NCBI GenBank assembly: GCA_040757055.1
Contig: JBFLXY010000010.1
Coordinates: 57,408 to 121,407, forward strand
DNA from: JAJZRJ01 sp040757055
GTDB taxonomy: Bacteria > Desulfobacterota > Desulfobulbia > Desulfobulbales > Desulfurivibrionaceae
DNA: 64,000 bases
Direction: 5' to 3'
Shown: piece after piece, positions 1 to 8,656 of the stretch
How the letters are laid out: each line of letters starts with the position of its first letter
How positions within the stretch are numbered: the stretch's first letter is position 1
The notes under the pieces: model-generated
The model's input: the letters and a program-made list of their open reading frames with translations, nothing else
Database searches by the model: none
What the model was told of the DNA's origin: nothing
Position numbers and translations under genes: made by a program

Positions 1-1
1 G

Positions 2-115
2 CATGGCGACGTCGCGGCGCTGCTTAAGGCCGGCATCCTGCGAGAGACCGACAAAGACGAGATCGTCTTCCCGTACGACTCCGTTCGGGTCAACTTCATG
101 CTGCACGCGGCGTAA
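2..115 (+). CDS. C-terminal end of a probable winged-helix transcriptional regulator (partial)
   Basis: An open frame enters from the left edge and ends at TAA 113-115, leaving 37 residues. The visible end (AALLKAGILRETDKDEIVF, then PYDSVRVNF) has the helix, hydrophobic wing and PYD-x-[VI]-x-[VI]-x-F ending typical of HVO_A0114/MarR-like winged-HTH regulators. The stop lies three bases before the ATG of the restriction endonuclease-like gene, so the two are almost surely co-transcribed and the regulator may control its partner. The family assignment rests only on the tail and is tentative. Confidence 0.5.
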   Translation, partial: HGDVAALLKAGILRETDKDEIVFPYDSVRVNFMLHAA

Positions 116-118
116 CCT

Positions 119-664
119 ATGAAATACGAAATCTACGCCCATCGCTTTGCCGACATCATCCTCAACTCCGACTACGCGTTAAAACAGGAAATCGAAGAAG
201 TTATTAAAGGCGTGTCCTTCAGCAAGGACGTGCTGACGGAATTCGAGAAAGAAAATCAGCGCCGCATTAAGGCTGGCAAACGCCCACCGCAAGGGAAACA
301 ATCCACCATCAATGCGCTGTTCCGAAAAGAGTTTACAACACGCGGCTGGCAGCCTGAAAAAAACGTGTTCGATGACCCGGAAAACGATTTGGCAATCGAC
401 TTTTGGAAACGCAATGTCGGAGTCGATGTGGCTTTCAATCACCGTTCGTTCATTGGTGGTGACCTCCTGCGACTCCAAGCAGCTGCTGAGGTAAAGAACG
501 TAATCAATGTGGGCGTCTATATCTGCCCAACCAAGGAATTTGCCAAAACAGTCTCACCAAAAGACGGCAATTCGATGGTCGTGTTCGAGCGTGCCACTTG
601 GTATCTGGAGAACTTTTACGCTGTCCTCACCGCCCCGGTTCTCCTCATGGGGCTTACAGGCTGA
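119..664 (+). CDS. BglII/BstYI-like type II restriction endonuclease
   Basis: A 181-residue protein with the BglII/BstYI family layout: helical N-terminus, a Q-x3-IN-x2-F-x3-F-x3-GW segment (about 61-77), then a core strand pair with D94 (AIDFWK) and D103 (VGVDVAFNH), followed by LLRLQAAAEVK and a GVYICPTK strand. In BglII the catalytic residues are Asp84, Glu93 and Gln95. The same spacing here gives D94, D103 and A105, so the Glu is Asp and the Gln is lost. Activity is therefore uncertain. No methyltransferase gene is visible in the window; one could lie upstream. Base composition is clearly more AT-rich than the core genes that follow, suggesting acquisition by transfer. Confidence 0.75.
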   Translation: MKYEIYAHRFADIILNSDYALKQEIEEVIKGVSFSKDVLTEFEKENQRRIKAGKRPPQGKQSTINALFRKEFTTRGWQPEKNVFDDPENDLAIDFWKRNVGVDVAFNHRSFIGGDLLRLQAAAEVKNVINVGVYICPTKEFAKTVSPKDGNSMVVFERATWYLENFYAVLTAPVLLMGLTG

Positions 665-669
665 CCACC

Positions 670-1317
670 GTGACGCCCCCCAAACACCCCATCGAAAAAC
701 ACTCCTGGAAGCCGGGGAACGTGCTCTCGCCAGTGCCGGTGGTGCTAGTGAGCTGCGGCGGCACGGCCGAGTGGCAACCGAACATCATCACCATCGCCTG
801 GGTCGGCAGCGTGTGCAGCGATCCGCCCATGCTCTCCATCTCGGTGCGGCCGGAGCGCCACTCTTTCGGGATCATCCAGGCCACAGGCGAGTTTGTAGTG
901 AATGTGCCGAGCCGTGAGCAGGCAAAGATTACGGATTGGTGCGGCATGGTTTCTGGCCGCAAGGTGGATAAGTTCAAGGAATCAGGATTGACGCCAGGGG
1001 CACCGCTCAAGGTGGGCTGCCCGACCATTCAGGAGTGCCCGATCAACATCGAGTGCCAGGTGCGACAGACGCTGGCCTTGGGCACCCACACCATGTTCGT
1101 GGCCGAGGTAGTGGGCGTCCAGGTGACTGCGGCGCTCATCGACGCCAAAGGCAAGCTGCGGCTCGATCAAGCCGGGCTCCTCGCCTACGGCCTGGGCCAC
1201 TATTTCCCGCTCGGCCCGGCCATCGACCACTTCGGCTTTTCCATCCGCAAGAAGAAAGCCAAGCCCCGCACTGCCAAGCCGGCCAACCGGCCCCGCCGCT
1301 CCCGCAAAAACAGCTGA
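670..1317 (+). CDS. Flavin reductase-like domain protein (FMN-binding split barrel)
   Basis: A 215-residue protein. Residues about 15-180 match the flavin reductase-like / DIM6-NTAB family: early VVLVSCGG strand, NIITIAWVGSVCSDPPMLSISVRPERHS, then EFVVNVPS and a late YFPLGPAI turn. Such proteins bind FMN and act as flavin reductases or flavoproteins of unknown substrate. GTG 670 is chosen because it follows the previous stop by five bases and gives the usual family N-terminus; a TTG at 598 would overlap the endonuclease gene. The last about 25 residues are Arg/Lys/Pro-rich and lie outside the domain. No substrate can be inferred from the neighbours. Confidence 0.8.
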   Translation: MTPPKHPIEKHSWKPGNVLSPVPVVLVSCGGTAEWQPNIITIAWVGSVCSDPPMLSISVRPERHSFGIIQATGEFVVNVPSREQAKITDWCGMVSGRKVDKFKESGLTPGAPLKVGCPTIQECPINIECQVRQTLALGTHTMFVAEVVGVQVTAALIDAKGKLRLDQAGLLAYGLGHYFPLGPAIDHFGFSIRKKKAKPRTAKPANRPRRSRKNS

Positions 1318-1337
1318 CCTCTCCCCCACCCCTCGCA

Positions 1338-1366
1338 TTGCATTTTGCTATACAATGAAATACAAT
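1338..1366 (+). promoter_or_regulatory. Promoter of the ParD-like/RelE module with ATACAAT direct repeats
   Basis: TTGCAT (1338-1343), a 17-base spacer and TACAAT (1361-1366) form a good sigma-70 promoter 33 bases before the antitoxin ATG. ATACAAT occurs at 1350-1356 and again at 1360-1366, one helical turn apart, and the second copy covers the -10. This is where an autorepressing antitoxin would be expected to bind (inference). Confidence 0.6.
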
Positions 1367-1398
1367 AGCTCCATCGAAGAACCACAAAGGAGCACGCC

Positions 1399-1617
1399 AT
1401 GGCCACTGCGGTACGCATTACCGAGGAATTATTGAACGAGGCAAAGAAGTCGAGCAAGGTGGATCACCGCTCCATCACCGGCCAGATCGAGCATTGGGCG
1501 CGCATCGGCAAATGCGCCGAGGAAAATCCGGACCTGACCTATAGCCTTATCAAGGATATCCTGGTCGGCATGGCGGAGTTGGAGGCAGGAGAAAAATCGG
1601 AATACCGCTTCGGATGA
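1399..1617 (+). CDS. ParD-like antitoxin
   Basis: A 72-residue protein matching the ParD-like antitoxin family: N-terminal ATAVRITEELLNEAKKSS strand-helix of a ribbon-helix-helix fold, then SITGQIEHWARIGK and an acidic C-terminus that would wrap the toxin. An AAAGGAG Shine-Dalgarno lies 8-9 bases before ATG 1399. The toxin gene begins seven bases after its stop, the normal antitoxin-first order. It probably neutralises the RelE/ParE protein and represses its own promoter at 1338-1366. Confidence 0.85.
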   Translation: MATAVRITEELLNEAKKSSKVDHRSITGQIEHWARIGKCAEENPDLTYSLIKDILVGMAELEAGEKSEYRFG

Positions 1618-1624
1618 GCGCCGG

Positions 1625-1906
1625 ATGAAAGTCTATCAATCGCGCTCCTTTGCCAACACGGTCAAGAAGCTCTCCGAGAAGGAAAAGGCGGCGCTGGACC
1701 GGGAAATCCGCAAAATCCTGGCCGAACCGGCCCTGGGCGCGGAAAAGACCGGCGACCTGCGCGGGGTCTTGGTCCACAAATTCAAGATGGGCGGGGCGCT
1801 CCACCTGCTCGCCTACCGCCTGACCGGCGACGACCTGGAACTGATCATGTGCGGCCCGCACGAAAACTACTACCGGGATCTCAAGAGCTACCTCAAAAGC
1901 CGGTGA
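1625..1906 (+). CDS. RelE/ParE family toxin
   Basis: A 93-residue basic protein of the RelE/ParE superfamily: N-terminal YQSRSFANTVKKLSEKEK helix pair, a central Gly/Leu-rich strand (LRGVLVHKFK), and the strands LHLLAYRL and LELIMCGPHENYYRDLK at the end. RelE-type members cleave mRNA on the ribosome and ParE-type members poison gyrase; the sequence alone does not decide which. It is complete and directly follows its ParD-like antitoxin. Confidence 0.82.
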   Translation: MKVYQSRSFANTVKKLSEKEKAALDREIRKILAEPALGAEKTGDLRGVLVHKFKMGGALHLLAYRLTGDDLELIMCGPHENYYRDLKSYLKSR

Positions 1907-1928
1907 ATTCCGGTATGGCGCAAACCGA

Positions 1929-1973
1929 TTGACAGAGTATGCACAAAATGACTATTGTATGCATACAAGGAGG
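1929..1973 (+). promoter_or_regulatory. vapBC promoter, palindromic operator and Shine-Dalgarno
   Basis: TTGACA (1929-1934), an 18-base spacer and TATTGT (1953-1958) form a promoter. A perfect 14-base palindrome TTGTATGCATACAA covers 1955-1968, overlapping the -10 and ending in the AGGAGG Shine-Dalgarno (1968-1973). GTATGCA occurs at 1937-1943 and 1957-1963, two helical turns apart. The layout fits autorepression by a VapB/VapC complex (inference). Confidence 0.65.
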
Positions 1974-1979
1974 TTGGCC

Positions 1980-2183
1980 ATGCGCACCACATTAGATTTG
2001 CCCGAAACACTGCTTGAAGAAGCAATGAAAGCGTCCCACATCAAGACGAAAACTAAAGTGATTATCACGGCGTTGGAAGAATTGATCCGCAAGCGCAACA
2101 TCGCGGAAATCAAAGCATTCAAGGGCAAGGTGGACTTGGACATTGACCTCGATAGCATTCGTGGCCGCCAATGTCGGTGTTGA
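1980..2183 (+). CDS. vapB: VapB-family antitoxin
   Basis: A 67-residue ribbon-helix-helix antitoxin: MRTTLDLPETLLEEAMKAS forms the DNA-binding strand and helix, KTKTKVIITALEELIRKR the second helix, and the acidic tail (VDLDIDLDSIRG) is the toxin-binding part. ATG 1980 is chosen because AGGAGG sits six bases upstream and it restores the family N-terminus; an in-frame start at 1929 would fall in the promoter. Its 3' end overlaps vapC by 13 bases, implying translational coupling. Confidence 0.85.
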   Translation: MRTTLDLPETLLEEAMKASHIKTKTKVIITALEELIRKRNIAEIKAFKGKVDLDIDLDSIRGRQCRC

Positions 2184-2551
2184 TCGACACCTCGGTGTGG
2201 GTAGAGTATTTTCGCAGTGGGAAGCAGTACGGCGAACAGGTGGATTCGCTGCTGGATGAAAACCTGGCAACCACCAACGACCTCATCTTAGCCGAACTTA
2301 TTCCCTTTCTGAGGCTGCGAAATCAACGAAAAATCATCACGCTTTTGAACAACTTGGCGAGGATACCGCTCGGCATCGATTGGGAGCAGGTCATGGATTT
2401 TCAGTATCGCTGCCTCAAGGCAGGGATCAACGGTATCGGTATCCCAGACCTCATCATCGCCCAAAACGCCCGACAGCATGACGCTGCCATTCTGACCCTG
2501 GATCAACATTTTTCACGACTGGCCAAGGTTGTGCCGTTGCGCCTCGCCTGA
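2171..2551 (+). CDS. vapC: VapC-family PIN-domain ribonuclease toxin
   Basis: A 126-residue PIN-domain protein. The acidic residues of the metal-binding site are present: D6 in LIDTSVWVEYF, a Glu in ILAELIPF (about 42), Asp in GIGIPDLIIA (about 93) and Asp in AILTLDQHF (about 114). VapC proteins are Mg-dependent endoribonucleases, often cutting tRNA. It overlaps the antitoxin gene and converges on purL with 12 bases between the stops. All key residues are intact, so the toxin is probably functional. Confidence 0.87.
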   Translation: MSVLIDTSVWVEYFRSGKQYGEQVDSLLDENLATTNDLILAELIPFLRLRNQRKIITLLNNLARIPLGIDWEQVMDFQYRCLKAGINGIGIPDLIIAQNARQHDAAILTLDQHFSRLAKVVPLRLA

Positions 2552-2563
2552 GGCAATCCCAAT

Positions 2564-5500
2564 TTACTTCACACACCACTCATAGGCATTCTGGAACATC
2601 TTGAGCCAAGGCGAGACCGGGAGCCCCTTCATGGCTTCCGGCAGGTAGTGGCATTGCCACGGCAGGAAGGCGCGTTCCGGGTGCGGCATCAGCGCGAGAT
2701 GGCGGCCGTCCGGTGAGCAGAGGCCAGTGAGGCCGCCGGGCGAGCCGTTGGGGTTGAAGGGGTACGCCTCGGTGGGGTTGCCCGCGTCGTCCACATAGAC
2801 CATGGTGGCGAACTGGTCAGCCAGTACCTGCTGGTGGATGGCCAGGTCCGGGAAGCGGAGGAAGCCCTCGCCGTGATCCACGTGGATGCCGAAGGTAAGT
2901 CCTGCCATGCCCTGGAGCATCATGGCCCGGCTTTCCAGCACCTGCACCGTGACCCAACGGGATTCAAAGCGGTTTGAAAGGTTGTGGACAAAGCGGGGCT
3001 GGCGCTCCGGCGCGATGCCCTGCCACGGCACCCAGCCCAGGAGGCCGAAGAGCTGGCAGCCGTTGCAGATGCCCAGGGTAAAGGTGTCGGGCCGGTTGTA
3101 GAAGGCATGGAACATGGCCTTCAGCTTGTCGTTGAAAAGGATGGTGGCGGCCCAGCCCTTGGCGGAATCGGGCACGTCGGCGTAGGAGAAACCACCCACC
3201 GCGGCGAGGCCCCGGAAGCCGTCCAAGGTGATGCGGCCGGCCAGCAGGTCGCTCATGGCCACGTCCCACGGCTCGAAGCCCGCGGCATGGAAGGCGGAAC
3301 TCATCTCGCGGTCGGAGTTGGAGCCCTCGTCGCGGAGGATGCACACCTTGGGCTTGTTCGTACTCTTCAGGATCGCCGGCGCGGTGGGCTGAGGCGCAAA
3401 GGGCAGCACATACTCCGGCCCCTGGCGGTCGAAGATGTTCCGCTTCTCCTCGGCCGCCATCTCCGGCCCGATCTGGAGCCGTTCGAGCTGGTAGCTCGTC
3501 TCCTCCCACCATTCGCGCAGCAGGCGCATATCCTCGTCGAGCACCAATTCACCATTGACCCGGATACGGATATCCTTGGCCTCGCTGCTGGTGCCGATGG
3601 CCGCGCACGGCACGCCATGTTTGGCCAGGACCGCCTCCACCGCCTTGGCATCGCTGCATTCCACCACCAGGCCCAGTTCCTCGGAAAAGAGGGCGGCCAG
3701 CGGGGCGGCATTGCTGGTGAGATTCAGGTCCAGGCCGCAGTTGCCGGAAAAGGCCATCTCCAGCACCGTGGTGACGAGGCCACCATCGCTGCGGTCGTGG
3801 CCAGCGGAGATAAGGCCGTTGTCGATGAGTTCGTGCACCGCACGGAAGGCCTTTTTCACCAGGGTCGGATCATCCATGTCCGGCGACTCGTTGCCGATCT
3901 GCCCCAGGGTCTGGGCCAGGGCGGTGCCGCCGAGGCGATTTTTCCCACCGCTGAGATCGATAAAGAGCAGATTGGCGCCGGGCTGCTTCAGGTCCGGGGT
4001 GATGATTTTCCCGATATCGGCCATGGCGCCGTAGACCGAGATGACCAGTTCGCGGGGCGACTTCACCGTCTCTTTGCCCACCCTGGTGGCCATGGAGAGG
4101 CTGTCCTTGCCGCCGTCCACCGCGATGCCCACCTGCTTCATGGCCTCAGCCATGGCCTTGGCCGCGTCGAAGAGGGCCGCGCCCTCGCCGGGCAGTTTGG
4201 GCGCCCACATCCAGTTGGCCGAACACTTCACCTGCTCCAGATCATCGACCCGGGCCCAGACCAGGTTGGTGAGCGCCTCGCCCACCGCCATCCGGGCGCC
4301 GGCCGCCGGACTCACCAGCATCTTGATGGGCTGCTCGCCAATGGCCGTGGCCCCGCCGGAACGGGCGAAATGGCTCTGGGCCACCACCGCCACGTCGCTC
4401 ACCGTGAGCTGCAAGGGGCCGCAGCACTGCTGGCGGGCGATGAGGCCGGTCACGGCCCGGTCCACCTTGTTGGTGAGGAAGCGCTTGGAACCGACCGAGA
4501 CCAGGCGCAGCACGTTATGGAGCGCCTCCTTCACCGTGATCTGCGGCAGGGAAAGCGCTGGCAGCGGCGTTACGGCGCGGCAATCGCTGAAGGTCTTGAT
4601 GGGCACGTTGCCGAGCAGCTCGTTCAGTTCGATATCCACCGGCGTGGAGTTGTCCTGGCTGTCGTGCACCACGAAGCGGAGATCGCCGGTCACCTCGCCC
4701 AGCACCTCGCAGGCCACCTTCTCGCGCTCACAGATCGCCTGGAATTTTTCGATGTTCTCCTTGCGGATCAAGAAGCCGTTGCGCTCCTGGTACTCGGCCA
4801 CGTAAATTTCGAGCACGCTCATGGTGGGGTCGCCCACCCGGATGTTGCGGATCTCGATCCAGCCGCCCGATTTCTCAACAAGCTCTTTCAGCACGTTGGC
4901 CGGGCCGCCGGCGCCCTGGTCGTGGATCACCTCGATGAGGGTCCTGTCGCCCATCTCGTTGCAGGCGCGGATCACCCGGTTCATCTTCTGTTCCATCTCG
5001 GCGTCGCCGCGCTGCACCGCGTCAAAATCAAGCTCACTCACGTTCTCGCCTTGGAGCATGCTGGAGGCCGCACCGCCGCCGAAACCGACCCGGTAGGCCG
5101 GACCGCCCACCTGGACGATGCACATCCCCTTTTCCGCCTCGGCCTTGGTGGTGTGGCGGTTGTCGATCTGGCCGATGCCGCCGGCGAACATGATGGGCTT
5201 GAGATAGGCCCAGCGCTCGCCGCTTGGCAGATGCAGGTCAAAGGAGCGGGTAAAGCCCTGGATCAGCGGTTCGCCGAATTTGTTGCCGTAGTCCGAGGCG
5301 CCGTTACTCGCCTCGATCTCGATGGCAAGGGGCGAGGCGAGGTTCTCCGGCCGGGGGTGGGCCTTTTCCCACGGCAGTTTGTAGCCGGGGATTTCGAGAT
5401 TGCCCACGCAGTAGCCGGTGGTGCCGGCCATGACGAAGCCGCCCTGGCCGGTTCCCTGCACGTCGCGGATGCGGCCGCCGGTGCCGGTCTCCGCACCCGG

Positions 5501-6355
5501 AAAGGGAGCGACGCCGGTGGGGAAGTTGTGGGTCTCGGCGGTGAAGAGGACGTTGTAGACCACCTCTTCCTCGCGGAGCGGCGAGGGGAGGCCGGGCTCC
5601 GCCGGGATCAGGGTGGTGATGGTATGGCCGCTCACGGCACTGGAGTTGTCGCTAAAGGCGATGACGCTGCCCTTGGGGTGGGCAGCGAGAGTCGACTTGA
5701 CCAGGGAAAAAAGGCTTTCCGGCTGCTCCACGCCGTCGATCACCTGTTTGCCGCGGAAAAAGCCGTGGCGGGAGTGCTCGGAATTGGCGTTGTTGAGGTC
5801 CATGATCTCGACGATGGTGGGATTGCGGCCGTGCTTCCTGACGAAGTAGTCGTAGTAGAAGGTGCGGTCCCACTCGTCCATGGAGATGCCGGGGATGTCC
5901 GTGAGACCCTCCGGCCCCTTGGACTTGAGATCGATCTCGTAGACCGCTTCCGGGGTGACGCCGGTCTCGAAGGTGGTGAGCGGCGCCGGGTAGGGGCACT
6001 CGGTCATCCGGTCGTGATGCAGCGCGACAAAGGCGGCCAGATCCTCGCCCTCGGCCACCAGATAGCGGCGGGAGCGCTCCACGCGGGTGACGGAGGAAAG
6101 TCCGGTGGCCTGGCAGATGGAGACCAGGTTGGACGACCAGGCCGTGGCAAAGTTCATGCGCGGCCCCACCTCCACCACCCGGGGGCCGGCAAGCTGCGGG
6201 GTGTCGGTCACCGTCTCGCGCAAAAAGCCGTCGGCCAGGATCAGCCGCAGCTTTTCCAAATCAGCCGCGGCAAGGGGGCCGGTGGATTCGATGTTGAAGC
6301 AGAGTTCGCGATGGCTGTCGAGCTTCCGGTAGAGCTGGCGGACAATGGAGGGCAT
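2564..6355 (-). CDS. purL: Phosphoribosylformylglycinamidine synthase, single-chain form
   Basis: A 1263-residue enzyme catalysing the ATP- and glutamine-dependent conversion of FGAR to FGAM in purine synthesis. Order: N-terminal domain, linker with NSEHSRH (about 191-197), first synthase half with ETHNFPTGVAPFPGAETGTG (about 274-293), second half with GGKDSLSM, and a C-terminal class I amidotransferase with nucleophile C1097 (GICNGCQ) and H1225/E1227 (MPHPERA). Length matches the fused large PurL type rather than the split PurS/Q/L type. The 193-base gap to the next divergent gene carries its promoter region; GCCCGG-CAT-CCGGGC (6398-6412) could fold in its leader. No purine riboswitch was recognised. 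Confidence 0.97.
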   Translation of the reverse strand: MPSIVRQLYRKLDSHRELCFNIESTGPLAAADLEKLRLILADGFLRETVTDTPQLAGPRVVEVGPRMNFATAWSSNLVSICQATGLSSVTRVERSRRYLVAEGEDLAAFVALHHDRMTECPYPAPLTTFETGVTPEAVYEIDLKSKGPEGLTDIPGISMDEWDRTFYYDYFVRKHGRNPTIVEIMDLNNANSEHSRHGFFRGKQVIDGVEQPESLFSLVKSTLAAHPKGSVIAFSDNSSAVSGHTITTLIPAEPGLPSPLREEEVVYNVLFTAETHNFPTGVAPFPGAETGTGGRIRDVQGTGQGGFVMAGTTGYCVGNLEIPGYKLPWEKAHPRPENLASPLAIEIEASNGASDYGNKFGEPLIQGFTRSFDLHLPSGERWAYLKPIMFAGGIGQIDNRHTTKAEAEKGMCIVQVGGPAYRVGFGGGAASSMLQGENVSELDFDAVQRGDAEMEQKMNRVIRACNEMGDRTLIEVIHDQGAGGPANVLKELVEKSGGWIEIRNIRVGDPTMSVLEIYVAEYQERNGFLIRKENIEKFQAICEREKVACEVLGEVTGDLRFVVHDSQDNSTPVDIELNELLGNVPIKTFSDCRAVTPLPALSLPQITVKEALHNVLRLVSVGSKRFLTNKVDRAVTGLIARQQCCGPLQLTVSDVAVVAQSHFARSGGATAIGEQPIKMLVSPAAGARMAVGEALTNLVWARVDDLEQVKCSANWMWAPKLPGEGAALFDAAKAMAEAMKQVGIAVDGGKDSLSMATRVGKETVKSPRELVISVYGAMADIGKIITPDLKQPGANLLFIDLSGGKNRLGGTALAQTLGQIGNESPDMDDPTLVKKAFRAVHELIDNGLISAGHDRSDGGLVTTVLEMAFSGNCGLDLNLTSNAAPLAALFSEELGLVVECSDAKAVEAVLAKHGVPCAAIGTSSEAKDIRIRVNGELVLDEDMRLLREWWEETSYQLERLQIGPEMAAEEKRNIFDRQGPEYVLPFAPQPTAPAILKSTNKPKVCILRDEGSNSDREMSSAFHAAGFEPWDVAMSDLLAGRITLDGFRGLAAVGGFSYADVPDSAKGWAATILFNDKLKAMFHAFYNRPDTFTLGICNGCQLFGLLGWVPWQGIAPERQPRFVHNLSNRFESRWVTVQVLESRAMMLQGMAGLTFGIHVDHGEGFLRFPDLAIHQQVLADQFATMVYVDDAGNPTEAYPFNPNGSPGGLTGLCSPDGRHLALMPHPERAFLPWQCHYLPEAMKGLPVSPWLKMFQNAYEWCVK

Positions 6356-6512
6356 GGCGTTCCCAAAATAAATTCAGAGAGTTATCACAAAAATCGCGCC
6401 CGGCATCCGGGCCGGGCAAACCGAAGCAACTCTACCACGAATGGGGCCGGAACGCCGTTTTTTTGTGGCGGGATTTTTTGGGTTGCTGCCGCTGTATTTC
6501 CCGACCATGCCA

Positions 6513-6542
6513 TTGCCTCGCCGGCATCGGCCATGGTACCTT
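6513..6542 (+). promoter_or_regulatory. Candidate promoter placing the RNA start at the ATG of the large U32 gene
   Basis: TTGCCT (6513-6518), an 18-base spacer and TACCTT (6537-6542) are followed by exactly six bases and then ATG 6549. No Shine-Dalgarno is present. The -10 is weak (three of six), so this is supported mainly by the same geometry at 8657-8691 and 18056-18091. Confidence 0.35.
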
Positions 6543-6548
6543 CCCGCC

Positions 6549-8639
6549 ATGAGTGCGCCGCAAAAAACAGAACTTCTCGCTCCGGCCGGGAGTATCGAGG
6601 CCTTCTTCGCTGCCCTGGAGTTCGGCGCCGATGCCGTCTACTGCGGCCTCAAGGAGTTCTCCGCCCGCGCCAAGGCCAAAAACTTCACCCTGGCCGAACT
6701 CGGGCGATTGACCGCCTACAGCCACCAGCACAGCAAGCGCCTCTACCTGGCGCTCAACACCTTGGTCAAGGAAGCGGAACTGCCCAAGTTGATCGACACC
6801 CTGGCGGAACTCGCCGCCATGGGGATCGACGGCCTCATCATCCAGGACCTCGGCGTCTGGCGCCTCTGCCGCCGCCATTACCCGCAGGTTCCCCTCCATG
6901 CCTCGACCCAGATGACGGTGCACAATGCGGCCGGGGTCAAGATGCTCGAAGAGATGGGGTTCACCCGGGCGGTGCTGGCCCGGGAACTGACGCTCACCGA
7001 AATCGCCGCGATCCGCAAACAGACCACCATCGAACTCGAACACTTCGTCCATGGCGCCCTCTGCTTCTCCATCTCGGGCCAGTGTCTCTTCTCTTCATAT
7101 CTCTCGGGTCAGAGCGGCAATCGCGGCCGCTGCGCCCAGCCCTGCCGCCGCCGCTACCTCCATCGCCAGCAGCCGGGCTACTACTTCTCGCCCAGCGATT
7201 TCTGCGCCCTGGAACTGCTGCCGGAACTCACCAGCGCCGGGATCATGAGCCTCAAGATCGAAGGCCGGATGAAGAGCGCCGAGTACGTGGCCAGGGTGGT
7301 GGCAGCCTACCGGTTGATGATCGACGCCCCACCCCGCCAGCGCAAAGAGGCGCTTCGCGAGGCTCACGAAATCCTGGCCCTGGCCTTTGGCCGAAAGACG
7401 ACCAAGGGCTTTCTCTCCGGCCAGCTTTCGGCCAAGCTTGCCGACCCGGACCAGCACGGCACCCTGGGCCAGCCCTTGGGCACAGTCGCCTCGGTGCGGG
7501 CAGGCAGCCTGGGCCTCACCACCAGCGAGCGGCTCCATGTGGGTGACCGGGTGCGGGTCCAGCCACAGAATGACCAGGCCGGCAGCGGCTTTACAGTCAA
7601 AGAACTCACGGTAGGCGAAAAACGAGTCAAGGCGGCCAAGGCCGGGGAGTTTGTCCGCGTGGCCCTGCCGGAGAAGATTTTCTGCCGCCCCGGGGACACC
7701 CTCTTCAAGGTGGGCGGCAAACCGCTCTTCACCCTGAGCCCCGAGGCATGCCAGAAGCGGCTCAGCGAAATCACCGCTGCGGCGGTTCCGCCGGAATTGG
7801 CGACGACCATTGCCGGGCAACGCGCTGCCGCACTGGCCGGCTTGCTGCCGGCAATGCCGCCGACGGTTGTCACCACGCCACGTCTCACGGTGCGCGGCCG
7901 CACCATGGCCGACCTGCCCCTGCTCGACGACCCGATGGTGGCGCAGCTCGAACTGCCCCTCACGCCAGCCAATCTCGACCAGCTCGCCAAGGCCGCCCGG
8001 CGCCTCAGTGGCCGCGAGACGCGGATCATCTGGGATATCCCGCTCATCCTCTGGCCGGCGGAATGGCCCGAATACCGGCGGGCCGTGCAGATGGTGGCCA
8101 ACCAGGGCTACACTCGCTTTCGCGTCAACAACCTCGGCCACCTGCCCCTCTTTGCCGGCCTCACGAACATCACCCTGCTGGGCGGCTTCCGCTGCTATAT
8201 CTTGAACAGCCAGGCGGCCCTGGCCTGGCAGGAGCTGGGGCTCACGGAACTGGCGAGTTCCATCGAGGACGATCGACAAAATCTCGCGGCCCTGCTCAGC
8301 CGCGGGCTGCCGCTCATGGTCACCATCCATGGCCCAGCCACCTTCTTCCTCTCCCGCATCCCCCTGCGCCTCAAGCCCGGCACCCTTCTGCACAGCGACA
8401 AGGGCGAGGGCTACCGGCTCGGCACTGCCGAAGGACTCACCACGGTGAGCAGCGAACAGGACTTCTCCCTGCTCGGCCGCCTCCACGAACTGCGCGCCCT
8501 GGGCGCCGGCCATTTCCTCATCGACCTGAGCCATTGCGGCACCACCTCGGCCAAAGGCAAGGAGGTGCTCGCCGCCTACAGCGCGGATCAACCCCTTGCC
8601 GCCACCTTTGCCTGGAACTTCGACCGCGGCCTCGCCTGA
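6549..8639 (+). CDS. Large U32 family protein, RlhA-like (23S rRNA hydroxylation)
   Basis: A 696-residue U32 protein. The N-terminus (ELLAPAGSIEAFFAALEFG, ADAVYCGLKEFSARAKAKNF) starts the U32 domain; the family signature is at about 165-200 (LEHFVHGALCFSISGQC, then GNRGRCAQPCRRRY with the conserved cysteines), followed by SLKIEGRMKSAEYVA. A long C-terminal half (about 290-696) gives the extended two-part architecture of E. coli RlhA (YdcP, 653 residues), which hydroxylates C2501 of 23S rRNA. Many members are still labelled collagenase-like peptidase, which is probably wrong here. ATG 6549 gives the family N-terminus; an upstream in-frame ATG at 6441 adds 36 unlike residues. Confidence 0.85.
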   Translation: MSAPQKTELLAPAGSIEAFFAALEFGADAVYCGLKEFSARAKAKNFTLAELGRLTAYSHQHSKRLYLALNTLVKEAELPKLIDTLAELAAMGIDGLIIQDLGVWRLCRRHYPQVPLHASTQMTVHNAAGVKMLEEMGFTRAVLARELTLTEIAAIRKQTTIELEHFVHGALCFSISGQCLFSSYLSGQSGNRGRCAQPCRRRYLHRQQPGYYFSPSDFCALELLPELTSAGIMSLKIEGRMKSAEYVARVVAAYRLMIDAPPRQRKEALREAHEILALAFGRKTTKGFLSGQLSAKLADPDQHGTLGQPLGTVASVRAGSLGLTTSERLHVGDRVRVQPQNDQAGSGFTVKELTVGEKRVKAAKAGEFVRVALPEKIFCRPGDTLFKVGGKPLFTLSPEACQKRLSEITAAAVPPELATTIAGQRAAALAGLLPAMPPTVVTTPRLTVRGRTMADLPLLDDPMVAQLELPLTPANLDQLAKAARRLSGRETRIIWDIPLILWPAEWPEYRRAVQMVANQGYTRFRVNNLGHLPLFAGLTNITLLGGFRCYILNSQAALAWQELGLTELASSIEDDRQNLAALLSRGLPLMVTIHGPATFFLSRIPLRLKPGTLLHSDKGEGYRLGTAEGLTTVSSEQDFSLLGRLHELRALGAGHFLIDLSHCGTTSAKGKEVLAAYSADQPLAATFAWNFDRGLA

Positions 8640-8656
8640 CCCCCCCTTCTTCCCCT

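Noticed and set aside
1..2551. Defence island or prophage edge
   Set aside because: A nuclease and two toxin-antitoxin pairs are present, but there is no methyltransferase, integrase, phage gene or attachment repeat in view, so I only call it an accessory patch.
2984..7546. 1520-residue open frame on the plus strand
   Set aside because: It lies opposite purL and the start of the U32 gene. Its composition (Ala/Gly/His/Arg-rich, no domains) is the usual antisense shadow of a GC-rich gene, while purL has full family motifs.
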